64,000 nucleotides of DNA from Azorinus chamasolen. Taxonomy: Eukaryota > Mollusca > Bivalvia > Cardiida > Solecurtidae. The position numbers and the translations under genes are program-made. Numbering within the stretch: the first letter of the stretch is position 1; each line of letters starts with the position of its first letter. Location: assembly GCA_963576725.1 (NCBI GenBank), contig OY755240.1:57970633-58034632 (forward strand), given 5' to 3'. Shown here piece by piece: positions 45,316-54,822 of this stretch. The notes below the pieces were generated by a model that was not told where the DNA came from, did no database searches, and worked only from the letters and a program-made list of their open reading frames with translations.

Positions 45316-48109
45316 ATGCCCCCCAGATCAGATCTGGGGGGCATATTGTTTTTGCCCTGTCTGTCTGTCTGTTTGTCTGTTTGTTTGTCAGCAACTTTAA
45401 CATTGGTCATAACTTTTGAGCGAGTACAGATAGAGACTTGATATTTGGTATGCATATGTACCTCATAAAGCCGCACATTTTGAGGGATGACATGTCAAGG
45501 TCAAGGTCATTCTTCAAGGTCAGAGGTCAAATATATGGGTCAAATCACAGACTTTAACATTGGCCATAACTTTTGGACCAGTAGAGATAGAGACTTGATA
45601 TTTGGCGTGCTTTTGTATCTCATGAAGCCGCACATTTTGAGGGGTGATATGTCCAGGTCAAGGTCATCCTTCAGGGTCAAAGGTCAAATTGTCTGTTTTT
45701 AGCTCACCAGAGCACAAAGTGCTCAGGGTGAGCTTTTGTGATCGCCAGATGTCCGTCGTCCGTCGGCGTGCGTCGTCCGTCGTCCGTCGGGCGTCAACAA
45801 TTTGAACTTTTAAAAATCTTCTCCTCTGAATCTACAGGGTTCTCAGCTTTCATCTTTGGTACATAGCATCACCTATAGGTCCTCTACAAAAGTTATATAA
45901 ATTATACCCCTGGGGTCAAAATTGGCCCTGCCCCAGGGGTTTTCAGTTTTCAATAGAAACATATAGTGAAAACTTTGAACATCATCTCCTCTAAAACTGG
46001 AAGGTCCTCAGCTTTCATAATTAACACATAGCTTCAACTTCAGGGCTTCTACAAAAGTTATATAAATTATGCCCCTAGGATAAAAATTGGTCCCATCCCA
46101 GGGATTAACAGTTTTTTGTAGCTAACTACATAAACAGCCCATGAGATCACTAGTTATGCATAGGAAAAACTTTAAAAATATTCTTGTCAGAAACTACATG
46201 TCCCAGAGCTTAGATATTTGGTGTATAGATTTACTTAGCATAACTTTATGGGTTTTATAAGTATCATAGTTCTTGGTTTAAAATTGGCCCTACCCTGTGT
46301 GTACAGACTTCTTCACATCATAATCAACATTCTAAAGGTTTCTCCTTAATATATCAGCCTGCAGAGCTGAGACCAGTCAGTGTGATTTCTTATATAATCA
46401 CCCTTAGCCTGATCAGTAGAGTAGAAATTGTGTTTAGACAAATAACACACTCATTTAAGATTGAGAAAACTGTGGATAATTCTCAATATGCAGAACACTC
46501 TTAAAGCTTTTTTTCATACCTATGCCCTACATTAAGCTACCAGATATCAATATAGAGCATATCTGTTGTGAATTTCAGCTTAACTCTTTGCATGCTGGGT
46601 AATTTTGCCATCTACTAAATAGATGTCTGCAGCATATTCATAAGTAATCCGTACTACACAATTTCTTTCTAAATTTTTCAGAAGTTCAGTCTCATTGACA
46701 AACAGTTTGGATAACAGATCAGGCCCCACATAATATTGGCCCTGATCTGGATCCAAACTGTTTGCATAGGTCATTAGTGGTGGGAGAATCCCACTACACA
46801 CTTTCTTTCTAAGTTTTTCAGAAGTTCAGTCTCATTTACAAACAATTTGGATATCAGATCAGGCCCCACATTATGTGGGCCCTGATCTGGATCCAAACTG
46901 TTTCCATAGGTCATTAGTGGTGGGAGAATCCGCCTCTAGTCTAAAATTTTCTTCACTTGAGGTCCTCTACAAAAGGTACATAAATTATGCCCCTTGAGTC
47001 AAAATTGGCCCTCACCAGGGCTGGCTAGTTTTCTATAGAAACACATAGTGAAAACTTTGAAAATCTTCTCCTCTGATTGTCTGGTGAGCGATGTCAGGGC
47101 CTTTCAGGCCCTCTTGTTTGTCTGTAACTTTAACGCAACTTTAACATTGGTCATAACTTTTGAGCCAGTACAGATAGACACTTGATATTTGACTTGCATA
47201 TGTATCTCATAAAGCTGCACAATTTGAGGGGTGACATGTATAGGTCAAGGTCATCCTTCAAGGTCAGAGGTCAAATATATGGGTCAAATCACCGACTTTA
47301 ACATTGGCCATAACTTTTGGACCAGTAAAGATAGAGACTTGATATTTGGCATGCGTGTGTATCTCATGAAGCTGCACATTTTGAGGGGTGAAATGTCAAG
47401 GTCAAGGTCATCCTTCAGGGTCAAAGGTCAAATTGTCTGTTTCTTTGTCTGTAACTTTAACATTGGCCGAGGTCATCCTTAAAGGTCAGGGGTCAAACAT
47501 ATGGGTCAAGTCACTGACTTTAACATTGCCCATAACTTTTGAACCAGTACAGATAGAGACTTGATATGTGGCATACTTGTGTATCTCATGAAGCTGCACA
47601 GTGTGAGGGGTGAAATGTCAAGGTCATCCTAAAGGGTCAAGGTCACTAACTTCAAATTGGCCATAACCTTTGAACCAATAGAGATAAAGTCTTGATATTT
47701 GGTATGCATGTGTATATCATGAAGCTGCACATTTTGGGGGGTGACATTTTAAGGTCAAGGTCATCTTTCAGGGTCAAAGGTCACCAACTTTAACATTGGC
47801 CATAACTTTTGAACCAGTAGAGATACAGACTTGATAGTTGGTATACGTGTGATTCTCATTTGGCTGCACAGTTTGAGGGGTAACATGTCAGGGTCAAGGT
47901 CATCCTTCATGGCCAAAGGTCACCAACTTTAACATTGGCCTTAACTTTTGAACCAGTAGAGATACAGACTTGATATGTGGTATGCATGTGCACCCCATGA
48001 AGCTGCACAGTTTGAGGGGTGACATGTCAAGATCAAGGTCATCCTTTATGGTCAAATATCATATCGAGGGGGCATAGTGTTTCACAAACACATCTTGTTA
48101 TTTAAACAC
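45316..48109 (+). mobile_element. Family D non-autonomous element (HINE/pearl-like)
   Basis: The 5' stem-loop is ATGCCCCCCAGATC-AGATCTGGGGGGCAT, then a GTCT run. Units carry CTTTAACATTGGCCATAACT, GAGACTTGATATTTGG and GTCAAGGTCATCCTTC-GGGTCAAAGGTCA. Near the 3' end GGGGGCAT inverts the start, followed by the hairpin GTGTTT-CAC-AAACAC and ATCTTG at 48107. It is split by a family A element. Confidence 0.85.
45701..47118 (+). mobile_element. Family A element nested in family D
   Basis: AGCTCACCAGAGC stem-loop at 45701. 3' GGTGAGCGATGTC, hairpin GGGCCTTTCAGGCCC, TCTTG at 47116. It contains two GTTTGGAT hairpins (46700-46763, 46840-46903). It interrupts the run GTCTGTTTCTTTGTCTGTAAC, intact at 47436. 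Confidence 0.85.
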
Positions 48110-48665
48110 TTTTTGTTTACTAAACAAACTTTTTATCCATGCAATACACACCATACAACATTTTTGTTGAACGAAGAATTGAATTAATGCAGAAAGCACA
48201 TGGACGACTATGTGCTAAACCTTACCATATTCCAGATATACATGTACCAATTTCGGACAATACTCCATTATACTTGTTACTGATTTATTAGCGAAAATAT
48301 TGAATTCGCGAGGCAACACATTTGCGAATTAGTGCGAACTATATATTGTCGCTAATAAAACCTGTTATACAGTACAGCATTATAACAATATAGACCCATA
48401 TCAGACAGCCCCTGTAGGAACTACTGGGTCTTCATTGCTTGCTTACAACACGACCTAAATCAGATGCTATACATGCTTATGCAAAGAATGTAGATCCATA
48501 TTAGGTAACCTGTGTTGCAGCTGTCTAAGAGCCAGTGTTACATGAAACTTTGACCATGCGTTTAGAATTGACTGAGGGTATGTTTTAACGTTAAAGATCG
48601 ACATAGGGTCTTTCTTAAGCATTTAGAATCAACTTAACAACTAACAATAAACACAGTATGTTTTT

Positions 48666-50093
48666 AGCTCACCTGGCACAAAGTGCCAAGGTGAGCTATT
48701 GGGATGATCCTATGTCCGGCGTCCGTCGTCGTGTGTCGTGCGGTTGTGCGTCGTGCGTACGTGCGGGCGTCAACAATTTACTTAAACATCTTCTTCTCTG
48801 GAACTACAAAGCCAAGAGCTTTGATATTTGGTATGTAGTATGATGTAATGGTCCTCTACAAAGATTGTTCAAATTATGTCCCCCGGGCCAAAAATGGCCC
48901 CACCCCAGGGCTTATCAGTTTTTTAGCTCACCAGAGCACAAAGTGCTCAAGGTGAGCTATTGTGATACCCCTGTGTCCGGCGTCTGTCTGTCCGTCTGTC
49001 TGTGCGTCAACAATTTCAAACGACTTCTTCTCTGAAACGGACCGCCTAATTGTAACCAAACTTGGTCAGATACATACTGTGGGTGGGTGCTTCAAAAGTT
49101 GTTAAAAGATAGTGGGTGGGGGCTATCGGTCTTGTTGCCATGGCAACTGTACACAATTAGAAAAATCTTCTTCTCCAGAATGACTTGTCCGATTTGAATA
49201 TAGTTTTCACCAAAATGTTTCACAGTTGATAGACTTTAAAAGTTGTTAAAAGAATTTTAATCCGGCAAAAAACATGGCCGCAAGAGGGCGTGGTCATTTT
49301 TTCCATATATGGTAATATTGGAAAATCTTTAAAAATCTTCTCTGAAACTTTAAAGCCTAGACCTTTGATATTTGGTATGTAGCATGATCTTATGGTCCTC
49401 TACAAAGATTGTTCAAATTATGACCCCTATGATAGGGCTTATCAGTTTTTCATAGGAAAATTTTTAAAAATCTTCTCCTCCAGAACTGCAAGGTCTAGGC
49501 CCTTGATATTTGGTATGTAGCATCATCTAATGGGTTTCTACCAAGATCATTCAAATTATTACCCCTGGGTCAAAATGGCCCCGCCCTGGGGCTTATCAGT
49601 TTTTCATATGAAAAGCTTTAAGAATCTTCTTCTCCAAAACTGTAAGGCAGAGACCTTTAATATTTGGTATGTAGCGCTATCTAATAGTTTTTCTACCAAG
49701 ATTGTTCAAATTATGTCCCCTGGGTTGAAAACTTCCCCGCCCAGGGGCATATCAGTTTTTTTATAGGAAAGTTTTTAAAAATCTTCTCTTAAAAGTCTTT
49801 AAAAGTCTTCTCTGAACTTGTAAGGCATAGACCTTAGATATTTGGTATGTTGCATTATCTAATAGTCCTCTACCAAGATTTTCAAATTATGAACCCCGGA
49901 TCAAAATTGACCCCGCCCTGGGGCTTAACAGTTTTTCATAGGAAAATCTTTAAGGTCTAGACTCTTTATATTTAGTATGTAGCATCATCTAATGGTTTTC
50001 TACCAAGATTTTTCAAATTATGCAATCTGTCATTGAAATCATTAATCTGTTACGAATAGGTGAGCGATTAAGGGCCATCATGGCCCTCTTGTT
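48666..50093 (+). mobile_element. Family A subtype 3 element with a second 5' end inside
   Basis: It starts AGCTCACCTGGCAC-AAA-GTGCCAAGGTGAGCT. Its units read GGCCTAGACCTTTGATATTTGG-like. It ends GGTGAGCGATTA, hairpin GGGCCATCATGGCCC, TCTTG at 50091. It interrupts the family E copy 2 tail. Confidence 0.75.
48925..49330 (+). mobile_element. Family A 5'-end fragment nested in subtype 3 copy
   Basis: AGCTCACCAGAGCACAAAGTG begins at 48925 inside a CTTATCAGTTTTT run. Its body (CGCCTAATTGTAACCAAACT, TTGCCATGGCAAC) differs from the host. The host units return near 49330 with no separate 3' end visible, so this copy is probably 3'-truncated. Confidence 0.55.
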
Positions 50094-50472
50094 TTAATAT
50101 TGAAATTTGACCCCGTGTCTTTTTTTTTTTAAATGTTAAGAATTTACCCAGGATCTGTTTTTAACGTTGACAATCAACCCAGGGTCCTTTTTAACTAAGT
50201 TTTGACCCATGGCTTTTTTCTTAGCTATCATAATCGTCAAAGGTTCTGTTTCTAATGTTAAGAACTGACTCCTGTGTTACTTTTAACAGCATCAAAATTT
50301 CATGTTACACCTGCATTACATTGTATTGTTTTTTCGCCAAAATGCATTTCAGTGTCAAACACTTTGGGGGCATTTGTCTCCCGTGACCACTCTCTTGTTA
50401 AAGATTTTTTGGATGGATTGCAGGCTTATCGATTGGCGAATGCCGTCCATCCGTCCGGTTGACATTTTTATT

Positions 50473-51849
50473 AGCTCACCTGGCATGAAGTGCCAGTTGA
50501 GGTATTGTGAGGAGGCAGTCTCCGGCGTCCGTCATCGTGCGTATGTGCATCGTGCGTCGTCAACAATTTACTTAAACATCTTCTTCTCTGAAACCACAAA
50601 GCCTAGAGCTTTGATATTTGGTTTGTGGAATCATCTAACAAAGATTGTTCAAATTATGTCCCACCGGACCAAAAATGGCCCAGCCCTGGGGCTTGTCAGT
50701 TTTTCTTAGGAAAATCTTTAAGAATCTTCTCCTCTGAAACCGTAAGGCCTAGACCTTTGATATTTGGTATGTAGCATGATCTAATGGTCCTCTACAAAGA
50801 TTGTTCAAATTATGACCCCCAGACGAAAAATGGCCCACCCCGGGGGCTTATCAGTTTTTATAGGAAAATCTTTAAAAATCTTCTTTTCTGAAACTGTAAG
50901 GCCTAGACCTTTGGTATTTAGTATGTAGCATGATCTAATGGTCCTCTACATAGATTGTTCAAATTATGACCCCGGACCAAAAATGGCCCCACCCGGGTGC
51001 TTATCAGTTTTTCATTGGAAAATCTTTAAAAATCTTCTTATCTGAAACCGTAAGGCCTATACCTTTGATATTTGGTATGTAGCATCATCTATTGGTTCTC
51101 TACAAAAATTTTTCAAATTGTGTTCCCCGGACCAAAAATGGCCCCGCCCAAGGGCTTATCAGTTTTTCATAAAAAGTTTCTTCTCTGAAACCGAAAGGCC
51201 TAGACCTTTGATATTTGATATGTAGCATCATCTAATGGTCCTCTACAAAGATATTTCAAACTATGATCCCCGGTCCAAAAATGGCCCAAGCCCGGGGCTT
51301 ATCAGTTTTTCATAAAAAGTTTCTTCTCTGAAACCGAAAGGCCTAGACCTTTGATATTTGATATGTAGCATCATCTAATGGTCCTCTACAAAGATATTTC
51401 AAACTATGATCCCCGGTCCAAAAATGGCCCAAGCCCGGGGCTTATCAGTTTTTCATAGGAAAATCTTTGAAAATCTTCTTCTAAACTGTAAGGCCTAGAC
51501 CTTTGAAATTTAGTATGTATAACTTCTAATGGTTTTCTACCAAGATTGTTCAAATTATGACCCCTAGACCATAATGGCACCGCCCCTGGCTTATCAGTTT
51601 TTCATTGGAAAATCTTTTAAATCTCCTTCTGTGAAATTGTAAGGCCCGGAACTTTGAAACTTGTATGAATCATCATCTAATGTTCCTTTATTTAGATTGT
51701 TCAAATTTGAAGCTCAAGGCCTAAAATGATGGCCCTTGAATCATATTGGCTCCAATCTGAAGCTTACTTATTTTTGCATAGAAATACAGTGTATGCATAT
51801 GTCTATAGTAACCAGGTGAGCGATTTAGGGCCATCATGGCCCTCTTGTC
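50473..51849 (+). mobile_element. Family A subtype 3 element, complete
   Basis: It begins AGCTCACCTGGCATGAAGTGCCAGTTGAGG, with a mutated outer stem. Tandem units of ~140-165 bp follow. The end is GGTGAGCGATTTA, hairpin GGGCCATCATGGCCC, TCTTG at 51847. Confidence 0.8.
51168..51453 (+). repeat. Perfect 143-bp tandem duplication
   Basis: CATAAAAAGTTTCTTCTCTG starts at 51168 and 51311, and I see no difference between the two copies. It is a very recent local duplication, or an assembly or slippage event, within the family A core. Confidence 0.8.
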
Positions 51850-52013
51850 TATAGAAACAGATAGTAAAACTTTGAAAATCTTCTACTCTGAAGCCAGAAG
51901 GTTCTCAGCTTTCATATTTGGGACATAGCATCATGTTCAGGTCCTCTATAGAAGTTATATAAATTATGGCCCTGGGGTCAAAATTGGCCCCGCCCCAGGC
52001 AGTTTTCAATAGA
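51850..52013 (+). repeat. Family A ~165-bp unit fragment
   Basis: A single unit (TATAGAAACAGATAG ... GGCCCCGCCCCAGGCAGTTTTCAATAGAA) without ends. It is cut at 52014 by different sequence. Confidence 0.7.
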
Positions 52014-52014
52014 A

Positions 52015-52100
52015 CAGGGGTGAGAATTTTCCATGGATCCGGGGAATTCCGCGGATTTTGTTTCACTCAGGGCTGTTTTTGAGACTGATGTTAATCCGAT
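52015..52100 (+). repeat. Possible hAT-type terminal repeat
   Basis: CAGGGGTGAGAATTTTCC at 52015 abuts a family A unit broken mid-sequence. It resembles hAT termini, and palindromic GGATCCGGGGAATTCC follows. No matching right end was found, so the element would be one-sided or diverged. Confidence 0.35.
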
Positions 52101-52376
52101 GAGAAATTTGTGGGGGGGGGGGGTGTTATGGTGATTAATTCAGGAAATTATTATTTGCCGGTATATTCTTTCACTATTCCAAGTAAATCCGTGTTACTAA
52201 CGTTTATATCACGTTATCAGCAAGATTTCGGTTCAGGTAATCATAAAACGAGACTCTTGTCCTACAGCCAATCAAAACGCTCGTATTATGCAGTGTTCGT
52301 TCAATATTTCCAAGATGGCGTCCGTGATATGAAATTCTGTATCTGTATTGTCAATTAATCTGAATTTAAGACAAAA

Positions 52377-52654
52377 ATGAGAATAGGCAGAGATTACAAT
52401 AACAGTGTGGAAAACAAGTTCTACCCAAGATGGCTAGAGAAAGAAATTACGTTGACATTCGGTAAAGAAACAAGAAAAGTGATAATTGGCGACGATTTCG
52501 TGAAACTGAAAGTAAACTTCGGACGAGGGAACCTTGTGCAAACTTTGTTCCAAACAAATGAATTACGGAAAACGCGACTGCGTAGCACATTTAAGAACCT
52601 TCTGAAAAGCATTAAACATATCCAGTTATTGAAACAGCGGATTTCCAGTCACAG
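52377..52654 (+). CDS. Putative first coding exon, basic protein not recognised
   Basis: An ATG in AAAAATGAG context opens 92+ codons. The exon would end at CACAG|GTAAAA (donor at 52655) shortly before an in-frame stop. The protein starts MRIGRDYNNSVENKFYPRWL and contains EKEITLTFGKETRKVIIGDD then FVKLKVNFGRG. It ends in a strongly basic stretch (ELRKTRLRSTFKNLLKSIKH). No signal peptide or membrane segment is seen. Even codon use, and absence of the sequence elsewhere in the window, support coding. Upstream (52300-52376) is CAAGATGGCGTCC-type leader sequence. Whether splicing continues or the frame simply ends at 52656-52658 cannot be decided here. Function unknown; a captured sequence within a one-sided hAT-like element is possible. 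Confidence 0.45.
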
Positions 52655-53359
52655 GTAAAAACCTGTAATGTCAAGTATTCACCAGAAAGTTGTCTGTCAA
52701 TAGCTATTCATAGGTAAAGTAAAAGGAACTGGTCAAGATGTATCAATTCAGAAAAGTTATATTTGTTTTTAATAAACCAGTTTAATGAATTAGAAGATGG
52801 TTTATTGACATAAAAAAGTAATCAGAATCAGAGTTTGAATGTGAACTTTGACTAGAAATTGTGACTGTAATGTGAACTTTGGTGAATCTTGTTTAGAAAG
52901 TTAACTGTTACAATACCATGCAAACTTTAAGAATCACATTTTGTATCTTTATCTGTGATCACCGAGTTTGATTTCATTTTTAAAATGTGTGAGTTTTAAT
53001 TGCTGGTGTTTGACAAGAAATTAATCTGGTATTGTTGAATGGATCCATTAATAAACTGAATGTAAATTGTATGGACATGTAAACACAGCTCATCATGTAT
53101 GACATGCAACTCTAGTATATTTGTAAAAAAAACACATGAATGACAGTCCCAAGTGAAAATGCAGGAGAAGGCTCCTGAAGTGCTCAGGAAAGCTATATTT
53201 CATTATTTTCATAAAGCCTCCGGCTTTCGCATGTATACACAGCAATTCATGTTGTACGTAACTAGTCCGACTGCAATTCAAAGGTTAACACATCCACTAT
53301 TTATACAGTACCCTAGCGCATGCGCGCCACACCAGAAACATATGTACAAAATCATATTT
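52655..53359. other. Downstream region with AATAAA signals
   Basis: AATAAA occurs near 52770 (TTTTTAATAAACC) and 53049 (TTAATAAACTG) and could serve as 3' processing signals if 52377-52658 is a single-exon gene. Open frames at 53093-53398 on both strands have no coding character. Confidence 0.35.
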
Positions 53360-53392
53360 ATGTCTCCCCCCATATTTATATGGGGGAGACAT
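53360..53392 (+). repeat. Solitary 5' stem-loop of a further element family
   Basis: ATGTCTCCCCCCATA-TTT-ATATGGGGGAGACAT is a near-perfect palindrome with the same look as the family C and D 5' ends. No tandem core or 3' end follows. Confidence 0.6.
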
Positions 53393-53454
53393 ATATAAAC
53401 CATTTAGTGCTGAGCTTAAGCAAGGGACTCTCTTAGTAGTTTTTAGCTCACATT

Positions 53455-54459
53455 TGCCAAAGACTCAATGTGAGCTATTGCGACTGCTCACTTTCCGCTG
53501 TCCATCTGTTCACATTTACTTCAAACTACATTTCCTCTCAAGTCAGCGGATGGACTTCAATGAGATTTACCATGGATGTTCTTTGGATGTTTTTCAAATT
53601 AAATGGAACCATGCAGAATTCTGGTTGCCATTGCAACAAAAGTGAAACCTAAAAAAACTTAAGACTTTAGAGCCGCATTTTGCCCTAAATCTCTAATCTG
53701 GTTCCACTGATGGAAATGTAAAATATCTTAAAATATCTAAAAACCGAGAAGTTATGACACCATGAGTGTGTCAATAGATTGCTGAGTATACCCCAAGGCA
53801 ATGATTTGAACAATATGGACAAAGAACATTTTAGATTACATTAAAGTAAAATTGTGACACCTTGAGTTGGCAAATTTTGACACAAGGGGTGAAAATTCAA
53901 CAATCTTGTGAAAGTCCACCAGATGATGCTACACACTAGACATCAGAACTCTAAAACGCCCTGCCCCAGGGATGGTCAATTTTTACCGGGTTTTCCACTG
54001 TTATTGAAATGGTTATGTATGGCGGGCGGGCGGCTGCCAGTTTTGTCCGGACGATAACTCCAATATGGCTCTTGCCATTGGATTGAAACTTCATGCATAG
54101 AACATAGAACGATCATGATAAGAGGAAGTGTCATGCACAAGGTCCATAACTCTGGCTTCACTAATATTGGAGTTATGCTCCTTTGAACTTAAAAATGTGT
54201 CAGTCCATATGTGCGTCCGTCCGGTCTTGTCCTGGCTGTAACTAAGAAGTCCATGGGTGGATTGTGAAATCACTTGGCATAAATGTTCCTCTAGACGGTA
54301 CAGCGTGTCGCATGAAAAAAACATGTCAATAGCTGAAAGGTCAAGGTCATACTTAAAGGTCAAAGGTCAAAATCATGTTTATTTTTAACCAGATTTAACA
54401 GATATTGCTTATCCGAAGCATATCTCCTACAATACTTTGACTAGGATCACCATATTTTT
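53455..54459 (+). mobile_element. Decayed family A element mixed with family C/D-like segments
   Basis: AGCTCACATTTGCC-AAA-GACTCAATGTGAGCT begins at 53455. From about 54035, sequence resembling family C units (GGAGTTATGCTCC, TGTCATGCACAAGG) appears. Then come GGTCAAGGTCATAC and AGGTCAAAGGTCA (about 54338-54368). No 3' ends found. Confidence 0.55.
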
Positions 54460-54822
54460 AGCTCACCTGAGCCAAAGGCTCAGGTGAGCTATTGTGACTG
54501 CAATCCATCCGGGGTCTTTCCACATTTTCAAACGACATCTCCACTGAAACTACTGACCCGATTTTAACCAAGTTTTGTCAGAAGCATCAGTGGTTAGGGG
54601 GAACGAAATGTTGTCACATTATGACCCCGGGGGCGAAATTGGCCCTGCCCTAGGGCTTATCAGTTTGTCATAGGAAAATCTTTAAAAATCTTCTTGTCTG
54701 AAAGTGTAAGGCCTATATTTCGATATTTAGCATGTAGCATGATCTAATGGTCCTCTACAAAAGTTGCTTCAAATATGACCCCCAGGTTAAAAATGGCCCC
54801 GCCCTAGGGCTTATCAGTTTTT
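54460..54822 (+). mobile_element. Family A 5' part, interrupted
   Basis: AGCTCACCTGAGCC-AAA-GGCTCAGGTGAGCT at 54460, then two units. The next family A element starts inside CTTATCAGTTTTT at 54823, and no 3' end for this copy is seen. Confidence 0.7.

Larger units (their letters stand above)
44681..48372. mobile_element. TA-flanked MITE (Tc1/mariner-like ends) holding family D
   Basis: CTGTAAAACAGGTTATATTC at 44681 and the near-complement AATAAAACCTGTTATACAG ending 48372 are each flanked by TA. TTCGCG-rich segments lie inside both ends. Without the family D insertion (45316-48109) it would be ~0.9 kb. No transposase. Confidence 0.7.
42520..50399 (+). mobile_element. Family E copy 2, expanded by nested insertions
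   Basis: It starts ATGCCTCCAAAGCATTTTGTG (weakened stem) after T5. Units run to about 44505. The unique tail is seen at about 48580-48660 and, after a family A insertion, at 50094-50397. It ends GGGGGCATTTGTCTCCCGTGACC and CTCTTG at 50397. Joining body and tail as one element is inference, supported by the 3' flank TTAAAGATTTT matching the interrupted host (GATTTTTAAAGATA at 37291). Confidence 0.6.

Noticed and set aside
52110..52358. 82-residue open frame upstream of the 52377 frame
   Set aside because: Starts in a G-run and has no coding features; likely leader or element sequence.
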